The notes under the pieces were generated by a model. That model was not told the DNA's origin, did not search any database, and worked only from the letters and a program-made list of their open reading frames with translations. A stretch of DNA of 64,000 nt from the NCBI GenBank assembly GCA_964023275.1, contig OZ029927.1, positions 13,554,222 through 13,618,221 of the forward strand. Direction: 5' to 3'. Of the stretch, positions 1 through 12,600 are shown piece by piece. Origin of the DNA: Norana najaformis (taxonomy: Eukaryota; Annelida; Clitellata; Crassiclitellata; Hormogastridae). The position numbers and the translations under genes are program-made. The first letter of the stretch is position 1; each line of letters starts with the position of its first letter.

Positions 1-288
1 TTAATTAAATCCTGAGTCGTTAATTTAATACATTAAATCCCTCATCAATGCATTCACCAAGCCAGTCAAAAGTTACAAAAACTGTAAATGTAACTTATGA
101 AACCAAAAACTCAATTTGTGAGAAAGGGTATGCCTACATGCAGATACAAACAAAAATCCATTCTTGCAATAAATAAGTCACAGTATTAACAACAAAATAA
201 GATCTGTGGTATTAGTAAAGCAGGCACAAAAATGACAGTTACAACAATAAAAATAACTATTAGAAAAACAATAAGAATAATGGAATAC

Positions 289-3200
289 TTGCATCAAAGC
301 TGTTAGACATAATTAGTGCTAGATCTGGCTTGATGATCTTCTTCGATGGCTTCGGAGTTGAATCTGTTTCGTCAAGTTTTGTTCTTGAAGTCTCGACTGG
401 AAAAACAAATGTACATAAAATATAACAGGTGAACAGAAATAACATTAGCTGCAGCTCAATATGATAACAGGAAAAAGCTGAAAACTTGCCTGTACCGATG
501 TTGATGTCTTCTGCTGCCTAGCTTTAACGTGCACTTCTGAACTTTGCAGAAGGGGGCATTATCAAATTTCATTGTATAACATCGACTGCATGCACAAACT
601 GTTTGGTAACTCAGTAATAGTCATAGAGAGCTTCTAAAAGACACTGAGTTGCCATTAATAAGCATAACAGCGGATTCTCCCAAGAGACGATGTCCCTCAC
701 CAATTCTGCCAGGTGTCGGCTTCAGGCGTGGTTCGGATCTTATTGCTTCCATAAGCTGTTCTCTGATATCCGGTGATTTAACTGGTGGCGACAACAGCCT
801 GCGATTGTTCACCTAGAAAAAACACAGAACTTTCCTCCTTGTAACTGTACAAATTACCCTCATTAAATCATCAGCAAGTAGCAGCTGTCCAAGCAGCCTC
901 ACAAAATGCGATGTTATAATAATGTAATGCATTTCTAGTAATTGAAGGTGAAAGAAGTGCATGATAAATGCGGTCTTGTGCTTTAAGGGTGCTGTGTTGT
1001 TCGGCCAGCAATTAAGGTTACATCAAATTCCAAGGAGTCAGTGTGATATTATTTATAAAGGCAATGCATGATGCCTGATTATGATTCTACTTCAAAGCAA
1101 TGATCACTTGTCACCAAGTGCATTAAAAAGCAGTGCTTTGAAGTCTCTATTTTAATCCCTATGAGGCTCGGGGTAGGCATTATCTGCAGGACAACCATGA
1201 CTTATAAAAAGAAACACAACCATCCTTCATCTTTTGCACTGCTCACGTAATCCGTGAGTAGCCCAACTTAACCACCAAATGCCTTTGGAAACTCATAGAC
1301 AAATGGTAAATGTTGCAAAATTAATTTTTATGAACAATTTTGAGCACTATTTTTGTTTTTTCTCGAAACACCTTTTGAGAACTGTTTGCTTACAGGATGA
1401 AGTGGAGGACGAGATCGAATGAATTCCAAAATTATGGCATGCACGTCTTTCTTCACTTTCTGTGGCATCAAATCTTCATTCAACTGAAAATCCAGACAGT
1501 CATTCATTTATTTACTGCACTTACTATGTGCTCAAGCTCAGTAAATCTGAATTTGATGCACGAGATGAGCGTGCGCAGACAATTTGTCCAGGGTTGGTAC
1601 TCAAAGCCTGTTCGCGGTCTCAAACCCACAATTGTTGATTTTTACACCCAGCCCCCCACTGAACAGATCACTATGCCACACAAACATACTAAGTTGTACC
1701 ATTGTAGAAAAAAACAGTAATAATGAACAGGATTTAAAGTAATCTTTTCCATGCTTGTTTATAAAACTAATCACATTTACACTAAAAATGCATCACTAGG
1801 TCATTGTTTAATTACGGACAACAGCTAAATAAACAATTTGAAATTAGAAGTTCAAAGATTGATGTACAAGACATGGCTGAAAGAGCAGCTTTTGCAAGTA
1901 CTTACTGGCACCTTGTTCAACGTGTAACGACGGTATCTTAAGTCATCCATGAGTATTTCGTAAGGAGTCAGTTCATATTCAACCGGGTGTGTCACTGTCG
2001 TCTGAACCTTCTTCAGCTTCACTCCCTGTCGTAACTCCTTCATTATCTGAATCCAAAGACGAGCCTAAAAACAATTCACACAGTCTCCAGTTGCTAAGTA
2101 TAACGTCATGCCATCTCTTCCTTCCCCTCACTATGCACTTCATTTCACCACTTTAGGTTGTGGAAAGCTTTTAAAACATATCCATCACAGTTTAATTCTG
2201 CAGGGTACCCCAGAGTACCAACTACTTTATTGTTGTGGTTCCTCACAAGTGGCCGTTGATGCAACATTAGCTTAGCAAAGTAGTTTAGGCAGATATAAGA
2301 GATTTTCTCGTGGAAGTTTAATGTTTTTAGAGATGAAGGCAAGAACTCTGACCACATGTAGCAAAAAGACATTGCCAGCTGTGTGGTAGTTCAAAGGCTT
2401 ACGAAATAGACTGAGGCATTTGTAGCAGTTAGCTATGGGGATGCTGAAGTATTGCTACAGAAGTATTGGAAGACACATATATAAGAGATTTTCTCATAGA
2501 ACACTCACATTTATTACTTATGCCTACGATTCCTCACTCAGTCGACAAACATATGGCATGTTAATTAACAAATGCATTACTTACTTACTTACTTATGTAT
2601 TTAATAAATTAAGACATACACTTGGACCACACTATGGGTCAATATTGATAGCAGTGTAATCTGATGGCACATAGGCACATGACAGATAATACGGCATGTG
2701 TAGCAGTTATCATTGGAGTTTTTAACCATAACAATTAACAAAAAGAATATTAAAAGTAATTATAAACTAATACAAATAAAACTTGAAAATCTTTTACCCA
2801 GTCAGTCCTCTTCAGGGCTTCTAGATGATGCAGAGGGCTTTCTGTTGATTCATCTTGAATCACTTGAAGCCTCTGCAAAAAACAGACAGACACATCACAA
2901 TTCCATCAGATTATTATAATACAACTGTTGCAGTAATATATCTCAATGAGTAATCTAATCAAATCTAATCTAAAGACTTCTACAGCCCCATTATCATAAT
3001 GCGCAAGGCATCAGTTGATGCTCACTTCACATCAAAATTGCAGTCCAAAATCATAATCCATTGAAGAAGCCGGGTCGAATTCTGATAGGTCAGAGAAACC
3101 AGATGCCAGGCTGTGGTGGGTAAACAAGTTGAAAGTGATGCATAATCAGTAATTCTCCTATTGTACAACGTTTTTGAACCCAGAGTAGGAAACCTGCTAC

Positions 3201-5399
3201 TGAAGTAAGAATTAGAAAATCTAAAAAGCCTAGTTTTCGAATAACACATAATTTTCTGTCACCTTACCTCATTCAGTGCATTTTATAAATGTTAATCGAA
3301 ACAACAAGAAAGGAAACTCACTTCTCTTTCATCATAAATTTTTTCAAGGAATGTGCTTAGTTCTACCGCTTCAGCCACCAATGCCCGGCAGACGGCCTTG
3401 TAGTGACTGGCAGCATCAACGCTGTTCTCCACCTGGTCTACACAGATCTATAAATAGTGGCAAGACGTGCAGTAGTAACAAAGGCGCTATATAAATTGTC
3501 TTATCATTATTATTATTATTAAAGTAGCAACACAAAAACGTACGTTTTCATCCAAACATTTATTCAACACCTTTCTGGACCTCTCCAAAGTCACTGGGCA
3601 ATGATGCATAAAAAAGGCTCACTTGTGCCATCATGAGAATTTCAGCACAGCTGAGGTGGATCGAAATTCCTGGAATGTTGCCTAGCAAAGCAACCTGCGA
3701 TATGAACTCCTTGGCCTCTTTTCCCTAAGCACTTGATAACTATTCTACTCAGTTGTGATTCTGTTTTGTCAGGTCGGGGCGCCTCTGATGAATTTCTTTC
3801 AAAATGGTGCTGTATAAATTTGCGATTAAAATAACAAAAAAAATTACAAATGCATATGTACAAACAGAAAGCAAGTATAAGTAACAAGTGCATGTGAGAA
3901 ATTCTTTAAACTACATAAATAAATATATAAATATATAAATGTCAGGACAGATCTACAGAAATGAATCCACACCTTAACGACTTGACTGAGGCTGACAAAC
4001 TTGTCGCCATTTTCTTTGTCGTCTGTGTCATCTTCGATTCCTTCGTCACCCTCGACGTCTCGATCAACAGGTTGCTCGTCAGCACCACCGTTTGTCATCT
4101 GCTCAATCAGCTGCTCTAGAGCAGGGGTCAATCTCTGCTCCTCTGTCTCGCTTAGGCCATAGTCAAGCGCTTGAAAGATCATCACACCCAGAGCTCTGAC
4201 CAACTGTCACAGAAAACACAAACATCATCTTAAAACAGTTTACATATTATTATCTTTATTGTTTATACCTGAAGTAAATAGATTCTATCAGAAGAGACAA
4301 AAGTTTTAGTAGTTTATTCCAAAAAGTACATAAACTATCCACGTGCATCTGACAGCAACCAATTTTTACCAGTAACCCTCCACCAAAATGGTCCCTGCAT
4401 GCACACCTTAATGCACAATTATTGCTCTGCAACATCAACTAATGTCTTGTGTACAAGGCAGTGGTACTACGTACATGCAAGTAAGAAATTAATACAAAAT
4501 TTAAATAATCCTACAACTGCTGTCTGATAGCAGAATGATATTAGATGGTATACATCTAGAATCATTCTACCCATACCATACTACTTTCCACTATTCACTT
4601 ATTAAAAAATTAGTGTACTGTATATACCTGTTTCTCTGCTTCTGCTGAATCCAGAACTGCAAAAGCATGAAAATGCGACCATAAGATTCATGAAACGCAT
4701 AATTTCTAAAACACTAAAAGAAGCAAAAACGACATTTGCCAACAATCAAATATTTTGTCAGCAGCAGTCAGTGCATATTAACAACTAAGGTGTTTCACTG
4801 AAGTAGTTCTTGAAACATGTTCTACTGCATCTATAACACTCAGAAACTGACCTCTGCATAACAGTACAACTCTTGCACCAAACAGTAGGAAACAATACAC
4901 ATCTGGCATTGTAAGGACCACCTCAATTTCATTAGGTTTTTTAAACACAAAGATTAAGAAATGAGTTGTTAAATTCCAAACGGCTCTTACTAGAGCTGGT
5001 GTAACCATTGACGGAGAAAATGTTGCCATCCGGGCCCAGCAGAACTGACTGCGGACAGACCATTTCGGACATAGTGCCTTTCAAGTTGGCGTCTGAAGCA
5101 TGAGGTAAGGGTAATATAGCATCGTTGTTAGCTTTACTGTTTAAGGCCTCATACATCTGGTCGCCATCATCGCCATCATCGCCATCCGACAAAACCGAAC
5201 TATTTATGAAGGAGTTTGTTCCACCGCCCGTCGATAAAATATCGGCAGTATTTTGATCAGCCGACCGATCGATAACGCTGCTACCAGTTGGGCCTCTAAG
5301 GTACTTCGCGCACTGATAGCAGACGGCCCACGCCTGTTCTTCACTAATTGGTGCATTAAAAGCTTCGAGAATCTTTTGTAGAGATAGATTTTCCATCAT
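289..5399 (-). CDS. SPIRE: Spire-type actin nucleator, N-terminal half (partial)
   Basis: Nine minus-strand exons splice in one frame with GT-AG borders: 5399-4991, 4656-4628, 4203-3973, 3432-3322, 2872-2798, 2064-1906, 1483-1394, 812-701, 396-289, about 441 residues, continuing off the left edge. Spire nucleates actin on vesicles together with formins. The first exon opens the KIND domain ([11 protein letters not shown]), which continues in exon 3 ([16 protein letters not shown]) and exon 4 (HYKAVCRAL). Exon 6 carries WH2-A ([13 protein letters not shown]) and WH2-B ([15 protein letters not shown]); exon 7 carries WH2-C ([12 protein letters not shown]); exon 8 carries WH2-D ([15 protein letters not shown]). 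All four WH2 motifs are thus present. The Spir-box and FYVE-like zinc finger expected downstream lie outside. The start is one of two adjacent ATGs at 5399/5396. The KIND domain contains an acidic, Ser/Asn/Gly-rich insert (DGDDGDDGD). Family assignment is firm; paralog not resolvable. Confidence 0.95.
2938..3130 (-). mobile_element. SINE-like element with TTAGATTAG tail
   Basis: On the minus strand this reads through ACTTGAAGTGA-like, CATCAACTGATGCCTTGCGC and TAATGGGGCTGTAGAAGTC into a TTAGATTAGATTTGATTAG tail. It aligns by eye with 38510-38665, 56880-57030 and 59095-59185. It sits in a Spire intron. Confidence 0.6.
3755..3832 (+). mobile_element. LINE family 2 3' tail fragment
   Basis: GTCGGGGCGCCTCTGATGA followed by TGGTGCTGTATAAATTTGCG matches the 3' UTR of the LINE at 20960-21960. 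Non-coding relic in a Spire intron. Confidence 0.55.
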
Positions 5400-6653
5400 T
5401 TTGGCTGTTTAAACACGAGATCGTTATGAAATTCCGTGATTTTTCGACGTTTATCACACTTTCCACAGATCCATGGCCGCCTTCTTGTATCGCCAACTAT
5501 GAATAATTGATTTGTAGCACAGACTATATGTTTCTACTCAGATTCAACGACTAATCAAACGAGACATGCATATTCTAATTTACGATTGAACTAATTATTC
5601 GTGTTGGCATAAAAAAAGTAGCGTCACTGTATCATATTTCCACTTAATCCCATTTGCAGGTAGTCTAAACTGATGCAAAGTCATAAAAACTATTCTTAGT
5701 ATAGAATGACCGCGTGAAAGCGATTATTCGTATTTAGTCAACTCCTAGATAGCGTGACTGCAAAATATGTAATAAAGTAGTGTTAACTCTAACATGTCCT
5801 TAAAGTGTGCTTAAAGAGTCTAAACAGAGAGATTGTAGTAAATTTCAAACTTCAGCTTTGTAAAGACAGAGTCTAAAATTATATACCAGCTTGTAACTTT
5901 TGCGTTTTTAGCGTATCAAGACAAAATGTATAAAAATAGATTAAGGTGGCATTGTTATAGACAACAGCACACTATGAAGAAATGTATATGACCATATAAA
6001 AATTACAGGGATTCTAATATTAGTATCTTTTGATTCACCAATATAAACTCTTGTATGTTGTGTTATGTTATTTGAGTAAAATTCGGGAACAGCTAGCCTT
6101 GTGTCAAACTGAGACATGAATAAGAAAAAGATCGAATGCACAAATTTCGCCGAGGCTTGTAAATTATATTTCCTATATTATTGTATAGTGTATTGGTGTA
6201 AATCATACAATGCTGTAGAACATCACCAGGTTCGTACTTATTGTGCATAAACTAATTTTTACTCCCTATAGGTCTAGAATATTCACAGTGCTAGTATGAT
6301 TGACATTTTTCTTCAGTTTTCTTCTTTGTGGGTGCTGAATATGTTGCTTTCAATGCTTTGATTTTATTGTTGACGAGGTCCTTGATTCACAACGAATGAA
6401 TAATTTATACTTGGATTTTCACTTCAAATAATAGCGTTATTGTAATTAAATGTGGTGGGTAGATTTAATATTGCGCTTAAGGATCAATATCATGGATAAG
6501 CTCTAGCGCTAAAGTATCGCCACCCATCGCCATCTGCTTTTGGCCCCAGCAACAAAAATGGCGCGATGTAAACACAGTCGTTATGCGGGTTTCTGTTAAT
6601 AAGGGACAGTAAACAACTTTCTGTTAAAGGAACATATATGTATAACTTTCGTC
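5400..6653. promoter_or_regulatory. divergent intergenic region between Spire and CNBD1-like genes
   Basis: About 1.25 kb separates the Spire start codon (minus strand) from the CNBD1-like start codon (plus strand), so the two promoters must lie here or in unseen 5' UTR exons. The sequence is AT-rich with no convincing ORF, TATA box or CpG cluster that I can point to. Calling it a shared promoter is inference from the head-to-head arrangement. Confidence 0.4.
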
Positions 6654-9600
6654 ATGGCACTTGTCAGAATTGATGACTCCCTGCGCAAGTCAACATGGAG
6701 CGAGAGAGATAAAAGAGCGCCACGACATAAAAGTAAATAGTTCAGAAGTAGAAATCTCGAGATTACGATTGCGATAGTTCAGAAGTTCTGGTTTGACGTA
6801 AGCTCTAGCAGGGATCTAAGGCTTGAACTAGTGCAATGGCAGTATAATATATTTGACGCTTAACTGTAGTCTCATTCTGACTTTTAGCATTTTACACATG
6901 ATTTTCCTGATTTAAGCAATTTGTCTTTTTATTATCTTCAGTCATGTTGTGACACCAGTAACTAGTTGAAGGCTGATTGTCATTCAGTTAATTTGAACGT
7001 ATATCAGTTGTTATCTGGCGCTTTCTTAAATGAAGCAGTGCCAGTACGTAATAAGTGAAAGCCCTACATGGGTTTTATTGTATTTTTTTACAGTTGGTGA
7101 AGTATGTCCACTGAGCGCTATCAATTATGAAAACTTACAACAACTCTGCTCCATTGAAGGCCTGGGTGATGTGTAAGTGTTCTGTTTTGTAGATGTGCAA
7201 GTTATTCCTATAAGCATTGATTTGTTTATTATATACATAAATAAATGTATGTCAAAGTTTATAACCCATTTACATTCTGTGCATAAAATAAACGTATGTC
7301 AAAGTTTATAACCCATTTACATTAATCTATTAATAATTTTATATCATGCTTTAAAGTAGAACACAGCCTCAGTGCACAGATTTTTTGAAGTGTGAACCCG
7401 TTTTGCCCACATTATTTTTCTGGCTATTTCGCAGTATTATTAATCTGGCATTTTTCTTTTCAAAGTCTATAAGCAGTGGCGTCGATCCTATGGGTGCCCC
7501 TGGGGCCCGGGCCCTGGCAATATTTTGAGCCTGGGGGCCCGGCCATTGCTTGGGCCCCGGCAACATTTTAACTGTAAAATCGGTACAAGGCAGCTCTGGA
7601 CTGACTAAAGTTGTCATTCTTCACTTTAAGACTTTAGTAAACAATCCCAGTCCGTAATTTCCGATTGTACGTACCTCTCTAGGTATTGCTGTCTATGCCT
7701 ACTTTTGCTTAGGTAGACAAACGGACAGACAGAAAGACAGATACATGAATATGTACTACAACAGTACATAATTATATGCAGGTCGACCAAGCGAAGTGAG
7801 TCACAAGCAGTTGGACATACAGACTTTAAGCCACACAGGTCGCCGGGGGCACAGATCTATAGCAATGTTTGACACAACCCTGAAAAATTAATGGAATGCA
7901 GGTCATACAACTTGCTCTCACATCAAGGCTATCACCATCTGGATGTCATCTTCGACTAGTCAGGCAGTACAGATGCAAGCCGACCCGCTAAATTAGTCTC
8001 TTCAGTCACAAAACCATATACATGTACCTTATGTACATATGGTTTTGTAATTATGGGGTGGATACATATATACCCGTATTCGTATAGTCGCCCTTTATAA
8101 TTATAATCCCCACACAGTCTCTGCATCGCTAGCGAAGAAAGCGCCCTCTGTTAAGTATATGGATATAAGATTTCGTTAATTTTGAACAAGTCAATATTGA
8201 TGGTGAAATTGCACTTGTGGAGGTAGGCTCATCAGCTTTTCATCACTGTTTGGTGTAGATGCAATGAAGTGAAATTGAAAGCCAGTTACTTAATTTCCCA
8301 AGGTTCAACTGCAGGTATAGAAAATTTTCCTAGTTCACTCAACTATCCGTCCCATCTGTAGAGGTACAAGAAAAGAATCACGTAAGCGGATTATATAATG
8401 TGCTGACATCCGGTTATAAATAAGTATTTAATAAATTTAGAGCGTTTTTGAGAGGTTATGCGAGGCGCTTTACAAATGCTGTATTACAACAATATGAAAT
8501 GTAAAATATGAATTTGTTTTCATTTACACAGTCTGCATTTAAGGCAGGTGATTCAACTCTGTTCTGACACTAGAGTCTTAAACCAAGTTCAGTCATGGAT
8601 GACAGAAAATGGATTGCTCTTAAACCCATCCAAAACTGAGTTTCTCCTTTTTGGAACCTCAGAGCAACTGACTAAATTTAATTCTTTGACTTCTGTCCAT
8701 CTAGGCATCTGTGTCGTACAACGCAACTGTTCAACCCACAATTTGGGTGTTGTATTTGACTCCAACCTGTCATTCAATGAACGTATTAATTCTATATGTA
8801 GGTCTGCCCACTACCACATCCGTGATATCCGTAAAATCAGCCACCACATTCCCTTCTCTGCCCTGGTTTGTTTGGCTAATGCTCTAGTCTCCAGCCGTCT
8901 TGACTACTGCAACTCGCTTCTTACTGGCATTTCTAAAGCTAATTTGTTGAAGCTTCAAAGAGTCCAAAATACATTGGCAAGAGCTATCACTAAAACTCCA
9001 AAATATGAGCATACATCACCAATCTTAAATCGTTGCATTGGTTGCCCATAGAAAAGCGCATATTTTTCAAGACTGGACTAATTGTATTCAAGACTCTACA
9101 TTTCAGCCAACCTCGCTATCTTCGCTCTTTTCTGACTCCCAAGACTTATCTCTACTTGACCAGGTCTTCTAGCTGTGTAAATCTGACTATTCCGTGGACA
9201 AGAACAGCTCTTGGAAGGCGTGCCTTTTCTGTCGCTGGTCCTAGGCTGTCTCTGTGTCTTCTGGACTCCTCTTAGGCTTTTCGACCCGGACTCACCATGG
9301 AATTTGACTTGGACAATGATTTTTTTAGCAGCGACCATCGAATGATGACTTGAGCATTATTGCATTGACGCTATAGAAGTTCTTAGATTAGATTAGAGTG
9401 ATAAAAACTGAAGTAGATGACAGGCAATCTGAAACCTACAATAGCGGCTAAGTTTGCTATAAGAAGCACAATCAGGAAGAACATTTTGGGCAAGTTCATT
9501 TTCGAATAAATAATTATGTGCTTATATTGCGCTGCCTTAGCATTACTGCCATATAACTGCTGTGTATAGGCCTACTTAAGTTGACATTCCATTGTAAATA

Positions 9601-12600
9601 ATATCAGCGACATTTCTCATTGTTTGTCTTCCGAGCTTTGGGCTTTGCGTCTGTCTGCATTAGGCCTACTTCGATCTTGACCCCCATACCAGGGTCTTTG
9701 TCCCTGAAGCCCAATAGGGCTTCGCATCCAGACCCCATTATTGGCCTCCTCCCCCCAATGTTTACGACGGATCGACACCTCTGGGAACAATCATTCCACC
9801 CCGAAGACATGGGCGGCGGGCCAGACCCGAAACAAAGCTCGTCTAAGTAGGCCGGCTGTCATCACCAGACCCGCAATAATATCTTTTAAAAGTATTGTGT
9901 GGGATGGGCAGTCAGTGAAGTAGACACACGTGCATGCAAAGGATACTGCTAAATTTAGAAATACAGCCAACAAGGCTTTTACACTTGCATAAAGGCATAC
10001 GTTCCAGCTGCCTAATCTGCCATAAACATAGATAAACAGACAGACAAACACAGAGACAGACAGACATCCAATCAGAGAAGCAACGAAAAGGAGTAGTCAA
10101 TAGCTTACGTGTTTGGAATTCGTGTTGAAACTGCCAGCTCAATGGGCTTTTGAAACCGTGCTCCCACCTAGCGAATGCAAATGAACCATTTTCAATAGGC
10201 ATGCGTCTTTTCACAATCAATGTAGAAGACGCTGTTTAATTTCTACTTATTTTCGAAGATATTTCTTTTTGCTAAACCATGTTTTTATTAGTAAAATATT
10301 AGGGCATAACATCAGTTAAAGTAATTTTATAAGATGCGAAAGTGGTAAAGAACAAACTTGTTCATTCCATGTCGGATACACGCCGACACCTCTTTTTTAA
10401 GTAAGTTAGCTGACCTCCCCACGCATATTTTGTGTAAACGCATGACTTTAATGGTAAAGTAAGGTAAAGGTCGACATCAACGACCCTGGCAGCCATAAGA
10501 TGTTAAACACTGGAAGCTACTGCAATAAGGCTACCATGTCCAACATTAGGACGCAGGGGACACGTTCATTCCAGCTCCGTTGATCCTCTTGAGCCGGCAA
10601 TGGATGAATCCCAAGGTCCTAGACACGGGCTCATTTACTTTCCAGCATAAATCGTTACCAAATTTGACTGCCTGGTGACAAAGTTGTAATCGTAATCGTA
10701 ATTCTGAGATTTCTACAGCGCCCAACGAAAGCCGCGCCGCGAGTACCAGCTTATTCACAGGCGCTCAATCAAAACAAAATCGATAGGCAAAAGGGTTCAG
10801 TTCCAAGTCAAGATCCAAAAGTCAGATGGAGAGACAGGGTGGCAGCTACGGGTGGTGGTGTTTGGGGTTGAAGAGGAGAGAGAGATGAGGAAGAACGGGT
10901 GTCAGGGTACAATCTGTGAAAGAGGAATGTTTTGAGCTTTCAATGAAAGGCCGAAGCAGAAATTGCAAGCGGTGGAGCATCGATGAGTTTGTATGATGGG
11001 TCAGAAAACTGTGGCAATTCTGGGGGGAGTTTATTCCAGAGTGGTGTGGCACGTGAAAAGGGCGCTGTTCAGGCTTTTCCCATTTAATAAGGGATCGGTG
11101 ACCAGCCAGATCCGAGAAAGGGCGGCAAAACTATTTTAAGTAGGCAGGTGTATTACGTATGGATCTGGCAACGCCACACTCACAGCGAAACCTTTAAAAG
11201 CATCTGCTCAGCGGGATGGGCAGGAAATAACATACATGGCTAATTATATGCAAACAAAGAAATCAAGCGTCCGAAATGTAGTAATAACGTCAACAATCCT
11301 TCTCGTATCTGCAGGCAGCACACTTTCCAGCTGCCTAATCCGCCATAAACACAGACAGGCCGACAGACAAGCACAGGGACAGCCAAACGTACAGTCCGAA
11401 GGAATGTGAAGGAGTGGTCAACACGTGCATAGGATTCGTGTAACCAGCGCGCGATTTGATCTAATGGTCTTTTTCAAAACCGTGCTGTCACCTAGCGAAT
11501 ATAACTGACATTAATGAACCTGTACTGCCATCTTGCTAATGCAATTTAAACATTTTTGAAAAGAATTATGGTTTTACTTTTGTCTATGCTCAAAGAATTG
11601 TCTTTAGGTCCAATTCAAGGAATCTATATGGGTCCAATCCAGTCTTTATTAACGAAAAATTTGGGATCTAGAATTAAATAAGTAATTTTATTAGAGGAAG
11701 TAGAAAGGAAAAATGTGTTCACTAAATGTGGCCTATAGTTCGACACCTCTATTTGGGAAGCAGTTACGCTGGTCTTTCTGATGCAATTTTTTTTCTTGCG
11801 GTGCTACTTCACAGATTTACATTGACACCAATATTCCCAGAGGCGTCAATCATATGGGAACCCGGGCTCAGGCAATATTTTGAGCATGAGAGCTCGGCCA
11901 TTGGTTGGCCAGCAATATTTTACCTGTAAAATCAGTAAAAGGCAGCTATGTACTGATAAAGTTCTCATTCTTCCTGTATTAGGCCTATTCTTGACCCCCA
12001 TACTAAGGGCTTTGCCTCTGGAACCCGACAGGGGCTATGCGTCCAGACCCCCACTTTAGGCCCGGACCCCTCCAATGTTTACTACGGATTGACGCCTCTG
12101 TCTATAAGATAATATTTTTGAGGGAAACTTTCGAAATACCTATAATATTTCACAATGATGCCCTAGGATGAGGTTTATTTAAAATATGTTTTTATTTACT
12201 TTAAAAGGGAAAATGAAATCTCATCCAAGGAAGCTCATGATATCTTTATGAAGAACTATCAAAGCATTTTCCAGATCAATGAAACTTCCAAAAAGTCATC
12301 CACTGAAGCAAATCTGAGGTGAATTTTTAAAATGGTGGATTATTATTAATTTATTTATGTGTACAGTTTTTTCTGATCAGATTTAACATAATTATGACTT
12401 TGTCTGTCATTCTGGATAATGACATTTGGTATGACACCTTTAAATGGTTATTTATTATCATTATCGTTATCCTTATTATTAGAAAAATTTGTAGCATGCT
12501 CAGTCACACAGAAATGTGGAACTGAGGCTCGGAAATATGAATCTGAAGCTCGGCCAAGTTAATGTGCTAAATGGAATGCTAGATTGGATTATGTTTAGCA

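Noticed and set aside
1397-1720. Plus-strand 107-residue frame
   Set aside because: It lies over the Spire WH2-C exon on the opposite strand, which has family motifs and proper splice sites.
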